DNA of 64,000 nt, taken from the NCBI RefSeq assembly GCF_000717245.1, contig NZ_JNYQ01000004.1, positions 744,001-808,000 of the forward strand. Reading direction: 5' to 3'. The DNA is from Kitasatospora papulosa. Lineage in GTDB: Bacteria; Actinomycetota; Actinomycetes; Streptomycetales; Streptomycetaceae. The first letter of the stretch is position 1; each line of letters opens with the position of its first letter. Both the position numbers and the translations under genes were made by a program. Positions 8,629 through 17,561 of this stretch are shown one piece after another. The notes under the pieces are model-generated. The model had not been told where the DNA came from. It did no database searches and saw nothing but the letters and a program-made list of their open reading frames with translations.

Positions 8629-9543
8629 TCAGCCCGGCGCGGTGCAGCCGGTCGTCCCGGAGACGAGGATCGCGCACGCCCTGGCGTCCGAGGCCTGGTC
8701 CGCAGCGACCATCGGGGTGTACGCCTCGGCCTCGGCGCCCACCGCGCCTTCCTGCTCCGACGAGCCGGCGGTGATCCTCACCGTGTCTCCCGCGGACGCC
8801 CGGGTGATACGGGCCCACGCCGCCCCGCAGGTCGCGCTCCAGCGCACCTCGACGAGGGCACCGCCGACGGTCGCCCTGGCCACCGTGTCGGCGAACCGGC
8901 CGCCGCAGCCCGTGGTTTCCGGATCCTGCCCGGCGCAGCCGGCGCCGCCGCACCCGACGACGGAGGGCGACCGGGGAGCCCCGGTACCGGCTCCGGCCGA
9001 CGGTGCCGCGGGCACCGCGCCGGCGTCGTCGTCCCCGCCCAGATCGATGAGCAGCACCGCCCCGGCCACCAGCAGGAGCGCGCCCACGACACCCGCGAGG
9101 AACAGCGCGGCCCTGCGACGGCCGCCGCGCCGGGACCGGTCGGGACCGGCGCCACCGGCCGTGCGGCTCGGGCGCCGGCTCGCCACGGGGGCCGCGGCCA
9201 CCCCCGCCTCGCCGGGTGTCGCGCGCGCCCGGGAGGCCCTGATGGCCTCCATCGTCATGTGGTGGCGCGTCTCGGAGCGGCTCCAGGCCCGTTCGGCCGC
9301 CTCCCACGCCATCGTCAGCTGGTGCGGCTCCGCGCCCGTCACCTCGGCGAGCGCGACGACCGCTCCCCTGGGCGCGAGCAGCCCGCCGTTGAGATAGCGC
9401 TCCCAGGACGTCCTGCTGTAGCCGGTGCGGTCGGCGACCGCGGCCGGACTCAGTCCACTGCGGTCCACCAGTCCGCGCAGCCGGGCCGCGAACTCCCGTA
9501 ACGAAGGGTCGAGTTCTTCCGGTAACGCCTTCCAGCGAGGCAT
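8629..9543 (-). CDS. Membrane-anchored XRE-family HTH protein with DUF2690 domain
   Basis: A 304-residue protein in three parts. A cytoplasmic helix-turn-helix spans residues ~12-75 (LSPAAVADRTGYSRTSWERYLNG). A charged linker leads to a single transmembrane helix at ~145-166. An extracytoplasmic domain from ~185 is rich in cysteines (VGCGGAGCAGQDP and four more), matching the DUF2690 pattern of Streptomyces. The topology suggests a regulator that senses something outside the membrane, as RodZ-like or anti-sigma-like proteins do, but no function is established. ATG start is supported by GGGGGA five bases upstream. The gene precedes mdh on the same strand with a 177-bp gap and is probably separately transcribed. 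Confidence 0.8.
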   Translation of the reverse strand: MPRWKALPEELDPSLREFAARLRGLVDRSGLSPAAVADRTGYSRTSWERYLNGGLLAPRGAVVALAEVTGAEPHQLTMAWEAAERAWSRSETRHHMTMEAIRASRARATPGEAGVAAAPVASRRPSRTAGGAGPDRSRRGGRRRAALFLAGVVGALLLVAGAVLLIDLGGDDDAGAVPAAPSAGAGTGAPRSPSVVGCGGAGCAGQDPETTGCGGRFADTVARATVGGALVEVRWSATCGAAWARITRASAGDTVRITAGSSEQEGAVGAEAEAYTPMVAADQASDARACAILVSGTTGCTAPG

Positions 9544-9928
9544 CGCTTCCCCCCGTCGATTCCACCGGGGCGTTCCCGTCGCACCCCGGCGCCCCGACGT
9601 CGGGCGCCTCCCCTCTGCGACCGGAACGATCGGCCCCGCGCCCCGGACTACCCAGAAGGATGCGCGCATCCACCACACAGGTTCAGGACAAAGGGGCGCA
9701 CAGGGGCATTCGGCAGGAGCGCGCTCTCCGTCGAACGGCGTAGCGTCCACCGCGCGGTCCGTACACACCGTTGCCAGGCGATCACACCGTGGCGGAATGG
9801 TCACTTCCGTGCCACAGGGGCAAGGCATCCCTTGAATCCGGTACCTCATGTCCATGACTCTTGGTCCAGGACAGGGCAAGGCCCTTCAAGTCGCCCCATT
9901 CCGGAGCTTCTTGAGCGGCGTCCTGTCA
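9544..9928. other. Intergenic region upstream of the DUF2690 gene
   Basis: About 385 bases without a supportable gene. It should contain the promoter of the HTH/DUF2690 gene. It also holds an imperfect hairpin at 9789-9815 (GTGGC..GCCAC with an inner GGAA/TTCC), which could belong to a small transcript. No ORF here has convincing codon bias or a ribosome-binding site. Confidence 0.35.
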
Positions 9929-9964
9929 GGTGTCCGTCCCTCCTCGGGGGAGGGGACGGACACC
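9929..9964 (-). terminator. Terminator downstream of DUF3017 gene
   Basis: A 15-bp stem (GGTGTCCGTCCCTCC at 9929-9943) pairing with 9949-9964, with one bulged G. It lies 40 bp beyond the stop of the DUF3017 gene on the same strand and ends the folD-DUF3017 transcript. Confidence 0.75.
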
Positions 9965-10002
9965 TCCTCGGGTGACAGGCGCGCTCGGGCGGCGGACGTC
10001 CT

Positions 10003-10704
10003 TCAGCGAATCGTGAAGTGGACGACGTCCTGCAGGAACGGGACCTGCAGCCATGGCCTGGGCTGTGCCATCAGCGCGAGCAGCACGATCAGGGTGCCCA
10101 TCGAGCCGTACGTGGCCAGATCGGTGAACCGGGACCGGACCGCCAGCATGCCGACCGACGGCACCACCCAGCGCAGCACCGCGCCCGCGAGCAGCGCGAC
10201 GCCCATCAGCATCGTGCCGACCCTGAACGCCTGGGCGAAGGGGTCCGCACCGACGATCAGCAGTCCGAGCCCGGCGGTGCAGAGCACCGTGAGCAGCGGC
10301 CACTGCCGCGCCGGGGCCGGAGCGTCCCCGGGCGCCGCCCTGCCGCCGCCCTCCGGGCGCGCGGTGTCACGGGTCAGCGAGAAACGGCGCGAGGGCGCCG
10401 GGGTCGAGCCGCCGGCCCCCTCTGCCGCGGCGCCGTCCTCCGCGTCCGCGTCCCCCTCCGCACGCGGGTCCGCGCCCCCGTCCGCGTGGGCGGCCGCGTG
10501 CTTGTCCGCGTCGGCGCCCCCGTGCGGGTCGGCGCCCCCGTCCGCATCCGCGGCGGGGGGCCCTTCATGCCCTTCGGGCCGCTCGGCCCCACGGGACCCT
10601 TCAACCGCCTTCACCGCGCCGGGCTCCCCCGCCTCCGCTGCCGGGCCGTCCGTCTGCGTGTCGTCCGCGTGCCTGCCGTCCGCCGGACTCTTACCAGCAC
10701 CCAT
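10003..10704 (-). CDS. DUF3017 membrane protein
   Basis: A 233-residue protein. The first ~125 residues are low-complexity and strongly acidic (many Ala, Asp, Gly, Pro, with repeated ADADGGADPH-like units). The C-terminal ~100 residues carry three predicted membrane helices (LLTVLCTAGLGLLIVGAD, VGTMLMGVALLAGAVLRWV, LATYGSMGTLIVLLALM). DUF3017 proteins are found next to folD throughout Streptomyces, and no function has been assigned. The gene lies 19 bp after folD and is surely in its operon. The N-terminal extension looks longer than in many relatives and is repetitive at DNA level around 10430-10560. Confidence 0.78.
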   Translation of the reverse strand: MGAGKSPADGRHADDTQTDGPAAEAGEPGAVKAVEGSRGAERPEGHEGPPAADADGGADPHGGADADKHAAAHADGGADPRAEGDADAEDGAAAEGAGGSTPAPSRRFSLTRDTARPEGGGRAAPGDAPAPARQWPLLTVLCTAGLGLLIVGADPFAQAFRVGTMLMGVALLAGAVLRWVVPSVGMLAVRSRFTDLATYGSMGTLIVLLALMAQPRPWLQVPFLQDVVHFTIR

Positions 10705-10723
10705 GGCGCTCCTCCGGTCCGGG

Positions 10724-11602
10724 TCAGCCGGCGGAGGGGGCGGAGGCCTCGGCGGCGGCGCGTTCCGCCGCCTCGACCACGTTGACGAGCAACTGGGCCC
10801 GGGTCATGGGCCCCACGCCGCCCGGGTTCGGGGCGACCCACGCGGCGACCTCGGCCACACCGGGGTGCACGTCGCCGACGATCTTGCCGTTCTCGTCCCG
10901 GCTGACGCCGACGTCCAGCACGGCGGCGCCCGGCTTCACGTCCTCGGGCTTGATCAGGTGGGGCACACCGGCGGCGGCGACGATGATGTCCGCCTGCCTG
11001 AGGTGCGCCGACAGGTCACGGGTGCCGGTGTGGCACTGGGTGACGGTCGCGTTCTCGGACTTGCGCGTCAGCAGCAGCGGCAGCGGCCGGCCGATGGTGA
11101 CACCCCGTCCCACGACGACCACGTGGGCGCCGTTGATCTCGACGCCGTGACGGCGGAGCAGGGTGACGACGCCCTGCGGCGTGCAGGGCAGCGGGCCGGT
11201 CTCGTTCAGCACGAGCTTGCCCAGGCTCATCGGGTGCAGCCCGTCCGCGTCCTTGGCCGGGTCCATCAGTTCCAGGATGCGGTTGGTGTCGATGCCCTTG
11301 GGAAGGGGGAGCTGCACGATGTAACCCGTGCAGTCGGGGTCGGCGTTGAGCTCCCGTACGACCTCCTCGATCTCCTCCTGGGTGGCGGTGTCGGGGAGTT
11401 CGCGCTGGATGGATCCCATGCCGACCTGGGCGCAGTCACGGTGTTTGCCGTTCACGTACCAGCGGCTGCCCGGATCGTCACCGACGAGCAGGGTTCCCAG
11501 GCCGGGGGTGATGCCCTGTGCCTTGAGGGCCGCCACGCGGACGGTCAGATCGGACTTGATCGCAGCTGCGGTGGCCTTGCCATCGAGAATCTGGGCAGTC
11601 AT
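10724..11602 (-). CDS. folD: Bifunctional methylenetetrahydrofolate dehydrogenase/cyclohydrolase
   Basis: A 292-residue FolD, which interconverts 5,10-methylene-THF, methenyl-THF and 10-formyl-THF with NADP. Visible family features are the catalytic lysine in SRWYVNGKHRDC, the folate-binding VQLPLPKGID, DADGLHP, PCTPQGVV, and the nucleotide-binding VVVGRGVTIGRPLPLLL. The last motif is usually GRPMALLL, a harmless variation. The start was chosen at MTAQILDG, which has GGATGGG upstream; the further N-terminal extension of the frame is unlike FolD. 10-Formyl-THF from this enzyme is the substrate of PurN and PurH, encoded 4 kb away. The spacer upstream contains a TTGCAC direct repeat (11667-11678). 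Confidence 0.95.
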   Translation of the reverse strand: MTAQILDGKATAAAIKSDLTVRVAALKAQGITPGLGTLLVGDDPGSRWYVNGKHRDCAQVGMGSIQRELPDTATQEEIEEVVRELNADPDCTGYIVQLPLPKGIDTNRILELMDPAKDADGLHPMSLGKLVLNETGPLPCTPQGVVTLLRRHGVEINGAHVVVVGRGVTIGRPLPLLLTRKSENATVTQCHTGTRDLSAHLRQADIIVAAAGVPHLIKPEDVKPGAAVLDVGVSRDENGKIVGDVHPGVAEVAAWVAPNPGGVGPMTRAQLLVNVVEAAERAAAEASAPSAG

Positions 11603-11837
11603 GGCACCCATCCTCGCGGATGACCCCGCCCGCGTACCAATCCTGGCTTGCCAGGTGGACGCGAGATTGCACTTGCACAACGCATTCGGTCATCGACTGG
11701 ACAAAATGTGGATGTCACGACGACGATAAGTCCCGCATCACCGCGGACAGTGTCGGGGGGACCACCGTTCAGAATGCACACGATTCCTCCGCCCGGGCCG
11801 CGTCGTCCCCAGCACTTCGCAACGGAGGAATCGCGCC

Positions 11838-12440
11838 ATGAGCTTCGGCGACCCCAACAACCCCTACGGTCAGCAGCAGGGTGGACAGCCGGGCGGGCAG
11901 CCGGGCTACGGCTACCCCCAGCAGACCCCTCAGGGCGTTCCCCAGCAGGGCTACGGTTACCCACAGGCACCGCCGGTCCAGGGCGGTTACGGCTTCCCCG
12001 GCGGTCCCACCGAGATGCCCGGCGGTGTGAAGGCCGCCCGCGTCATGCTCTTCGTGATAGCCGGGCTCCAGGTCATCGGTGCGATCTTCGTCGCCCTCGC
12101 CGCCGCGGCCGTGAACGCGGCCAAGAACGACGCGACGCTGAAGGACGACGTCCAGTTCCAGCAGCTCGCCGACTACTCGGGCTCCGCTCTGTGGGGCATC
12201 GTCGTCTTCGCCGTGCTCTGGGGTGTCCTCGCGGTCTTCCTCGGTGCCAAGTTCGGCAAGGGGGGCAACGGGATCCGTATCACCACCATCGTCTTCGGCG
12301 TGATCACCGCGATCCTCGGCATCTACCCGTTCGTGGTCATGGGCCTCGTCCACACGGTCCTCGCCATCCTGGTCGTGGTCTTCGTGGCGAAGTCCGACGG
12401 CGGCGCCTGGTTCAACCGCCAGCAGCAGCCGCAGCACTGA
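11838..12440 (+). CDS. Membrane protein with Gly/Gln/Pro/Tyr-rich N-terminus
   Basis: A 200-residue protein, not a named family that I recognise. The first ~60 residues are a low-complexity tail built of QQGGQPG, GYGYPQ and similar repeats. Then come four predicted helices (RVMLFVIAGLQVIGAIFVAL, ALWGIVVFAVLWGVLAVFLGA, IRITTIVFGVITAILGIYPFVV, LVHTVLAILVVVFVAK) and a short QQQPQH end. Such proteins are common in Streptomyces as multi-copy small integral membrane proteins. ATG is preceded by a good AACGGAGGAA site. It is divergent from folD and convergent with the DUF2079 gene. Confidence 0.75.
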   Translation: MSFGDPNNPYGQQQGGQPGGQPGYGYPQQTPQGVPQQGYGYPQAPPVQGGYGFPGGPTEMPGGVKAARVMLFVIAGLQVIGAIFVALAAAAVNAAKNDATLKDDVQFQQLADYSGSALWGIVVFAVLWGVLAVFLGAKFGKGGNGIRITTIVFGVITAILGIYPFVVMGLVHTVLAILVVVFVAKSDGGAWFNRQQQPQH

Positions 12441-12456
12441 CCCGCACGCCCGCGCG

Positions 12457-12499
12457 TGAAGGCCGTGGCACCCGCTCGTCGGCGGGTGCGCGGCCTTCA
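12457..12499. terminator. Bidirectional terminator overlapping DUF2079 stop codon
   Basis: Inverted repeat TGAAGGCCG (12457-12465) with CGGCCTTCA (12491-12499) and an inner GCACCCGC/GCGGGTGC stem. The right arm contains the stop codon of the convergent DUF2079 gene, so one hairpin ends both transcripts. Confidence 0.75.
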
Positions 12500-13957
12500 G
12501 TCGTTTCCGGGCACCGGCGTGGTCCGCTCCATGACGACGAAGGAGCCCGCCTCCCGCGTGATCCGGTAGCGCGCCTCGGGGTGGAGCTGCTCGGCGTACT
12601 TCACCGGGTCGTCGATCGGCCGCGACCAGCCGAAGTCCAGGTTGATCGCGACGACGTCGGGAGCGGTGCCCGGGGCGCCGCCGATCCAGTAGACGGTGCG
12701 GTCCGCGGTCAGGTGCGCCATCAGCGTGATGTCCGTCTCGACACGGGCGCCCACCGGAATGGCGTCGAGCGCCGCTTCGGCCGCGTGGGTGCGCGCGTCC
12801 GTCCGGTACGTCTCCGGCCGCAGCAGGTCACGGAGCGGAAGGTGCTGGGTGAGGGCGACGGCTACCGCCGCGGCCACCGGGACGGCGACGTTCGCGTACG
12901 AGACGAGCCAGGGCCGCTTCGACCCCTGACTGCGGCGGATGCCGTCGGCCATGGCCAGGAAGACCACCGGCATCAGGATGGCGCTGTAGTGCCACACCAT
13001 CCCCCAGTGGTTGGAGTCCTGGGAGAGCAGCCGCCAGCCGAGTGTGGGCAGGACCAGCAGGATCAGGGGTGAGCGGAGCGCCATGAAGGCGGTGATGCCG
13101 ACCAGGAAGACCAGCATCTCCAGCTTGACGGACGAGTCGAGGACGCCGAGGACGGAGTCGAGCGGGGAGACCTCCTGCCCGCCGTTCTCCTCGATCTTCT
13201 TCCAGTAGTCGTACGTCCCCGCGCTGCTGGCCGCGGGTATGAGCACCAGCACGGTCAGCGCGAAGGCGAGGACGCCGAAGGCCGCCAGGAGGAAGCCCTG
13301 GAGCCGCTTTCCGTACAGGGCGAGGAGCCCGCCCACGACGGCGACGGTGATCCCGAGGTCCTCCTTGACCAGGACCAGCGGAAGCGACCACAGGACGACG
13401 GCCCGCCACCGTTCCATGAGCAGGGCCCGGCAGACCAGCGCGATCAGCGGGACGGCGAGCGCTATCTCGTGGAAGTCGGCCTTCACCGCTTCCTGCAGCC
13501 CCCACGAGAGGCCGTACGCGACGGTGACGCACAGGCCGGACCGGCCGCCGAGCATCTGCTGGACGGTGCGCCCGACGATGACGGCGGACCCGGCGAACAG
13601 CGCGGCCTGGGCGAACAGCAGGGCCACGGCGGACGGCCAGATCCAGTAGAGCGGGACCAGCAGCGCCACCACGGGGCTGAAGTGGTCGCCGAGGATCAGA
13701 TAGCCCGGCCCTTTGATGTCGACGACCGGGGCGTCGAACCCCGCGTAGGCGCGCACCTCCTGCTCGAAGATGCCCAAGTCCCAGGAGGGCGACTGGAAGT
13801 GGCTGTACCGCAGGTACCCGTAGAGGAAGTAGAGCGCGCACAGCACGACGGCGGCGATCAGGTACGGGCGCAGCGGCGCCGGGTGCCACGTCCTCGCGGC
13901 CCGCTCCGGGGCCTGCCCGCCGGGCACACCGGTGTCGCTCTGGTTCAGGTCAAGCAC
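12497..13957 (-). CDS. DUF2079 polytopic membrane protein
   Basis: A 486-residue integral membrane protein with about ten hydrophobic segments and an extracytoplasmic C-terminal part. It shows DUF2079 landmarks: FQSPSWDLGIFEQ near the start, the loop ILGDHFSPVVALLVPLYWIWPS, EAVKADFHEIALAVP, SQDSNHWGMVWHYSAILMPV, and a final segment with an ETDITLMAHLTADRTVYWIGG pattern. The fold resembles GT-C glycosyltransferases; activity is unproven. GTG at 13957 was selected because GGGGG lies four bases upstream; a longer in-frame start is possible but lacks a ribosome site. The first ~20 residues are polar. Confidence 0.82.
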   Translation of the reverse strand: MLDLNQSDTGVPGGQAPERAARTWHPAPLRPYLIAAVVLCALYFLYGYLRYSHFQSPSWDLGIFEQEVRAYAGFDAPVVDIKGPGYLILGDHFSPVVALLVPLYWIWPSAVALLFAQAALFAGSAVIVGRTVQQMLGGRSGLCVTVAYGLSWGLQEAVKADFHEIALAVPLIALVCRALLMERWRAVVLWSLPLVLVKEDLGITVAVVGGLLALYGKRLQGFLLAAFGVLAFALTVLVLIPAASSAGTYDYWKKIEENGGQEVSPLDSVLGVLDSSVKLEMLVFLVGITAFMALRSPLILLVLPTLGWRLLSQDSNHWGMVWHYSAILMPVVFLAMADGIRRSQGSKRPWLVSYANVAVPVAAAVAVALTQHLPLRDLLRPETYRTDARTHAAEAALDAIPVGARVETDITLMAHLTADRTVYWIGGAPGTAPDVVAINLDFGWSRPIDDPVKYAEQLHPEARYRITREAGSFVVMERTTPVPGND

Positions 13958-14093
13958 GATGCCCCCGCAACGGAGTCCCTCACTGGTCACCTGCCGGTCG
14001 GTCGCACCGGCCCCGCCCGCCACGGCCCTCCGGGCCCGACAAGGCCATTCATTAGAACAGAGGGGCGACTGAACTCCGTAACGGCGGGACGCC

Positions 14094-14129
14094 CCGCAGG
14101 CCGCGCCCGACGAGGGGCGCGGCCTGCGG
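14094..14129 (-). terminator. Terminator of purN-purH operon
   Basis: A perfect 15-bp stem, CCGCAGGCCGCGCCC (14094-14108) against 14115-14129, with a 6-base loop. It lies 19 bp after the purH stop codon. Confidence 0.88.
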
Positions 14130-14147
14130 TGGTGCTGCGACCGGGTG

Positions 14148-15701
14148 TCAGTGGAAGAAGTGGCGCGTGCCCGTGAAGTACATGGTCACGCCCGCCTTCT
14201 TCGCGGCCTCGACGACCAGCTCGTCGCGGACCGAGCCGCCCGGCTGGGCGACGGCCTTGATGCCGGCGGCGGTGAGGATCTCCAGACCGTCGGGGAAGGG
14301 GAAGAACGCGTCGGACGCGGCGTACGCGCCCCGGGCCCGCTCCTCGCCGGCCCGCTCGACGGCGAGCTTCGCGGAGTCGACGCGGTTGACCTGGCCCATG
14401 CCGACGCCGACCGAGGCGCCGTCCTTGGCGAGCAGGATCGCGTTGGACTTGACCGCGCGGCACGCCTTCCAGGCGAAGGCGAGCTCCTGCAGCTCCTCAG
14501 CGGACAGGGCCTCACCGGTCGCCAGGGTCCAGTTCGCCGGGTCGTCGCCCTCGGCCTGCAGCCGGTCGGTGACCTGGAGCAGGGCCCCGCCGTCGATCGG
14601 CTTGACCTCGACCGCGGAGGCCGGGGCGTCGGGGCACCGCAGCACCCGGATGTTCTTCTTGCGGGCCAGCACCTCGACGGCGCCGTCCTCGTAGGCCGGG
14701 GCGACGATGACCTCGGTGAAGATCTCCGCGACCTGCTCGGCCATCTCGACGGTGACCGGCCGGTTGACGGCGATGACTCCGCCGAACGCGGACAGCGGGT
14801 CGCAGGCGTGCGCGTTGCGGTGCGCCGTGGCGACGTCTGCGGCGACGGCGATGCCGCACGGGTTGGCGTGCTTGATGATCGCGACGCACGGCTCGGCGTG
14901 GTCGTAGGCGGCGCGGCGTGCGGCGTCGGTGTCCGTGTAGTTGTTGTAGGACATCTCCTTGCCGTGCAGCTGCTCGGCCTCGGCGAGGCCGCCCTCGCCC
15001 GAGGTGTAGAGCGCCGCGGGCTGGTGCGGGTTCTCGCCGTAGCGCAGGACGTTCTTGCGCGCGAAGGTCGCACCGGAGAAGTCGGGGAATCCCGAGTCGT
15101 CCGCGGCCGCGTAGCCGTCGGCGAACCAGGCGGCCACGGCCACGTCGTACGCGGCGGTGTGCTGGAAGGCCTCGGCGGCGAGCCGCTTGCGGGCGGTCAG
15201 GTCGAAGCCTCCCGCCGCGACCGCGGCAAGGACGTCGGCGTAACGCTCGGGGCTGGTGACGACCGCCACGGACGGGTGGTTCTTGGCGGCGGCGCGGACC
15301 ATCGACGGACCGCCGATGTCGATCTGCTCCACGCACTCGTCGTCGGAGGCACCGGAAGCGACGGTCGCCTTGAACGGGTACAGGTTGACGACCACGAGGT
15401 CGAACGGCTCCACACCGAGCTCGGCGAGCTGCTCGCGGTGGGCGTCCAGGCGCAGGTCGGCGAGGATGCCCGCGTGCACCCGGGGGTGCAGGGTCTTGAC
15501 GCGGCCGTCGAGGCACTCGGGGAAGCCGGTGAGCTCCTCGACCTTGGTGACCGGTACGCCGGCGGCTGCGATCTTCCCGGCGGTGGAGCCGGTGGACACC
15601 AGCTCGACACCCGCCTCGTGCAGACCGCGGGCGAGGTCTTCGAGCCCCGTCTTGTCATAGACACTGACCAGGGCGCGGCGGATGGGCTTATTCACCGACA
15701 T
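14148..15701 (-). CDS. purH: AICAR transformylase/IMP cyclohydrolase
   Basis: Bifunctional PurH of 517 residues, catalysing the last two steps of IMP synthesis. The N-terminal MGS-like cyclohydrolase domain begins ALVSVYDKTGLEDLARGL and contains VSTGSTAGKI and DGRVKTLHPRVH. The transformylase domain holds the conserved KHANPCG and AYDHAEPCVAIIKH region, SAFGGVIAVNRPV, and the end MYFTGTRHFFH. ATG at 15701 is preferred because it gives the normal family length. A GTG at 15743 would extend the protein by 14 unconserved residues. Either way it overlaps the end of purN, so the two are translationally coupled. Confidence 0.96.
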   Translation of the reverse strand: MSVNKPIRRALVSVYDKTGLEDLARGLHEAGVELVSTGSTAGKIAAAGVPVTKVEELTGFPECLDGRVKTLHPRVHAGILADLRLDAHREQLAELGVEPFDLVVVNLYPFKATVASGASDDECVEQIDIGGPSMVRAAAKNHPSVAVVTSPERYADVLAAVAAGGFDLTARKRLAAEAFQHTAAYDVAVAAWFADGYAAADDSGFPDFSGATFARKNVLRYGENPHQPAALYTSGEGGLAEAEQLHGKEMSYNNYTDTDAARRAAYDHAEPCVAIIKHANPCGIAVAADVATAHRNAHACDPLSAFGGVIAVNRPVTVEMAEQVAEIFTEVIVAPAYEDGAVEVLARKKNIRVLRCPDAPASAVEVKPIDGGALLQVTDRLQAEGDDPANWTLATGEALSAEELQELAFAWKACRAVKSNAILLAKDGASVGVGMGQVNRVDSAKLAVERAGEERARGAYAASDAFFPFPDGLEILTAAGIKAVAQPGGSVRDELVVEAAKKAGVTMYFTGTRHFFH

Positions 15702-16344
15702 GACCGAGATGAACCTTTCGTCCCTCAATGCGATAGCCGTCACGGGCGAGCCGCCCCACGGCCTCGACGAGCAGCTTGCGCTCGACTTCCTTGATGCGTT
15801 CGTGGAGGGCGGCTTCGCCCTCCGTCGTTTCCTCTTCGGTCACCTCGACCACGCCCTGCGCGATGATCGGACCGGTGTCGACGCCGTCGTCGACGAAGTG
15901 GACGGTGCACCCGGTGACCTTCACGCCGTACGCGAGCGCGTCGCGCACGCCGTGGGCGCCGGGAAAGCTGGGGAGCAGGGCGGGGTGGGTGTTGACGACG
16001 CGGCCGCCGAACTCGGCCAGGAAGCCCTTGCCCACGATCTTCATGAACCCCGCGGACACCACGAGGTCCGGGCGGTACTCCGCCACGGCCGTGGTGAGGG
16101 CGGCGTCCCACGCGTCCCGGTTCGCGTACTCGCCGAGCTTGCACACGAAGGTGGGGAGCCCGGCGCGCTCGGCACGCTCGATGCCGACGGTGCCGTAGCG
16201 GTCCGCGCCGACGGCGACGATCCGGGCGCCGTAGCCCTCGGGGTCGTCACCGATCGCGTCGAGGAGTGCCTGGAGGTTCGTGCCTGAGCCGGAGACGAGC
16301 ACGACCACACGGGCCGGAGCGGCGGAGGGGGGCGGGGAGGCCAC
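15688..16344 (-). CDS. purN: Phosphoribosylglycinamide formyltransferase
   Basis: A 218-residue GAR transformylase using 10-formyl-THF. Typical motifs are the phosphate-binding VVLVSGSGTNLQALL (residues ~14-28), the catalytic N-H-D set in VNTHPALLPSFPGAHG and DDGVDTGPII, and the VSAGFMKIVG strand. The start is GTG with AAAGGG ten bases before it. PurN and PurH act two steps apart but both consume formyl-THF, which fits the operon. The upstream promoter is described separately. Confidence 0.95.
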   Translation of the reverse strand: MASPPPSAAPARVVVLVSGSGTNLQALLDAIGDDPEGYGARIVAVGADRYGTVGIERAERAGLPTFVCKLGEYANRDAWDAALTTAVAEYRPDLVVSAGFMKIVGKGFLAEFGGRVVNTHPALLPSFPGAHGVRDALAYGVKVTGCTVHFVDDGVDTGPIIAQGVVEVTEEETTEGEAALHERIKEVERKLLVEAVGRLARDGYRIEGRKVHLGHVGE

Positions 16345-16440
16345 GGCGGGGCCCTTTCTCGCGTGATGCAGCAGGTACGCGATGTACAGGAGGTGCGTTT
16401 GTATGGTCGTACGAAAGAAGGTCGCCCCCTGATACGGGGA

Positions 16441-16468
16441 ACTCTACGAACGGTCCGACCGTCAGCAA
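16441..16468 (-). promoter_or_regulatory. Promoter of purN-purH
   Basis: On the minus strand, TTGCTG (16463-16468), a 16-bp spacer, then TAGAGT (16441-16446), close to the Streptomyces vegetative consensus TTGACN-TAGRRT. It would give a leader of about 90 nt before the purN GTG. That leader contains three spaced GTAC copies (near 16375, 16383 and 16409), possibly a regulator site. Confidence 0.55.
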
Positions 16469-16583
16469 CGATACCGGCACACCCGGCGGCCCCCACGGGA
16501 CGGGGGCGTGGCCGGGAGGTAGCGTCAGGGGACAGGGAACCGCCCCCGGGCGGAAATGACGAGATGGGGAAGACGTTCACCAC

Positions 16584-17543
16584 ATGCCGGACCGCCTCCG
16601 CACCGCCCTTGGCCACCCGCTGCCCGAGCGGGCCTCCATGCTGATGCGGGAACGCCAGTCCTCATCACCGGACTCCTCGCCGGGATCGGGTTCCCCGTCG
16701 GGATCGGGGCCCTCCGAGGGGCCGGGATCCTCCGGGCCGGCCTCGTCCGGATCCTCGGGCTCCACCTCCGGGTCGTCGGGCTCCACCTCCGGGTCGTCCG
16801 GCTCCTCCTCCGGGTCGTCCGACGACAATCCGTTCGCGGCACCGCCCGAGGACCGGCCCGACCAGCCCTGGCAGCCCCGCCACCCCTCCCACGCGCCGGG
16901 ACAGCACGGCAACGGCGGGAACGGCGACGGCACCGGGGGGCAGTCCGACGGCCGCCCGGCCTGGGGCAGCCAGTGGAGCGACCAGCAGCCCGGACGGCAG
17001 GGCGGCGGGTTCGGCGGCCGCCCCGGCGGCACCGGCGGCCAGGGCGGTGGCCCCGAGGGCAGTCCCGGGGGTCTGCGCTGGGACCCGACCGACCCCACCC
17101 AGCGGCGCGCGCGCTACGCGGTGCTGGGCGGCATGTGGGCGTTCTTCTTCGCCCTCTTCGACTTCCCCGAGATCGCGATGCTCCTCGGCGCCCTCGCCGT
17201 GTACTGGTCGATCAGCGCGCTACGTGGTGGACCGCGGAAGACCCCGGCCGACGGCACGGGCGCCCCGGACCGTCCGACGAACACTCCCCCGCTGCCGGGG
17301 GCGGCGCCCGGCGCCGCCCCCGGAGCGGCGCAGAACAGCGGCCGCCAGCAGACCACGGCGGCCGTCAGCGGCCTGGTGACGGCGGTGCTGGCCCTGGCCA
17401 TCGTGGCCACCGGCTACACGGTCCAGCTGGTCTACCGCGACTACTACACCTGCGTGAACGACGCGCTCACCAAGTCCGGCGCCCTGGCCTGCAACGACAA
17501 GCTGCCCGACCCGCTGGAGCCCTTCTTCGGCGTGAAGAAGTAG
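16584..17543 (+). CDS. Ser/Gly/Pro-rich protein with two membrane helices
   Basis: A 319-residue protein, not a characterised family. Residues ~25-155 are low-complexity: first Ser/Gly/Pro with tandem STSGSSG units encoded by direct repeats near 16750-16815, then Gly/Gln-rich. A conserved block LRWDPTDPTQRRARYAVLG leads into a helix (MWAFFFALFDFPEIAMLLGALAVYW). A Pro/Ala linker follows, then a second helix (AVSGLVTAVLALAIVATGYTVQLV) and a short tail with two cysteines (YYTCVND, ALACNDK). This layout is common next to purN and DUF6350 in Streptomyces. ATG at 16584 has only a weak ribosome site; an internal ATG at 16638 is possible. Confidence 0.7.
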   Translation: MPDRLRTALGHPLPERASMLMRERQSSSPDSSPGSGSPSGSGPSEGPGSSGPASSGSSGSTSGSSGSTSGSSGSSSGSSDDNPFAAPPEDRPDQPWQPRHPSHAPGQHGNGGNGDGTGGQSDGRPAWGSQWSDQQPGRQGGGFGGRPGGTGGQGGGPEGSPGGLRWDPTDPTQRRARYAVLGGMWAFFFALFDFPEIAMLLGALAVYWSISALRGGPRKTPADGTGAPDRPTNTPPLPGAAPGAAPGAAQNSGRQQTTAAVSGLVTAVLALAIVATGYTVQLVYRDYYTCVNDALTKSGALACNDKLPDPLEPFFGVKK

Positions 17544-17561
17544 CGCCGCACGAGCCGCCTG

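Noticed and set aside
15702..15743. Longer purH starting at GTG 15743
   Set aside because: Adds 14 residues (TAIALRDERFISV) not seen in PurH proteins as I recall them; ATG 15701 gives the usual length. Not fully excluded.
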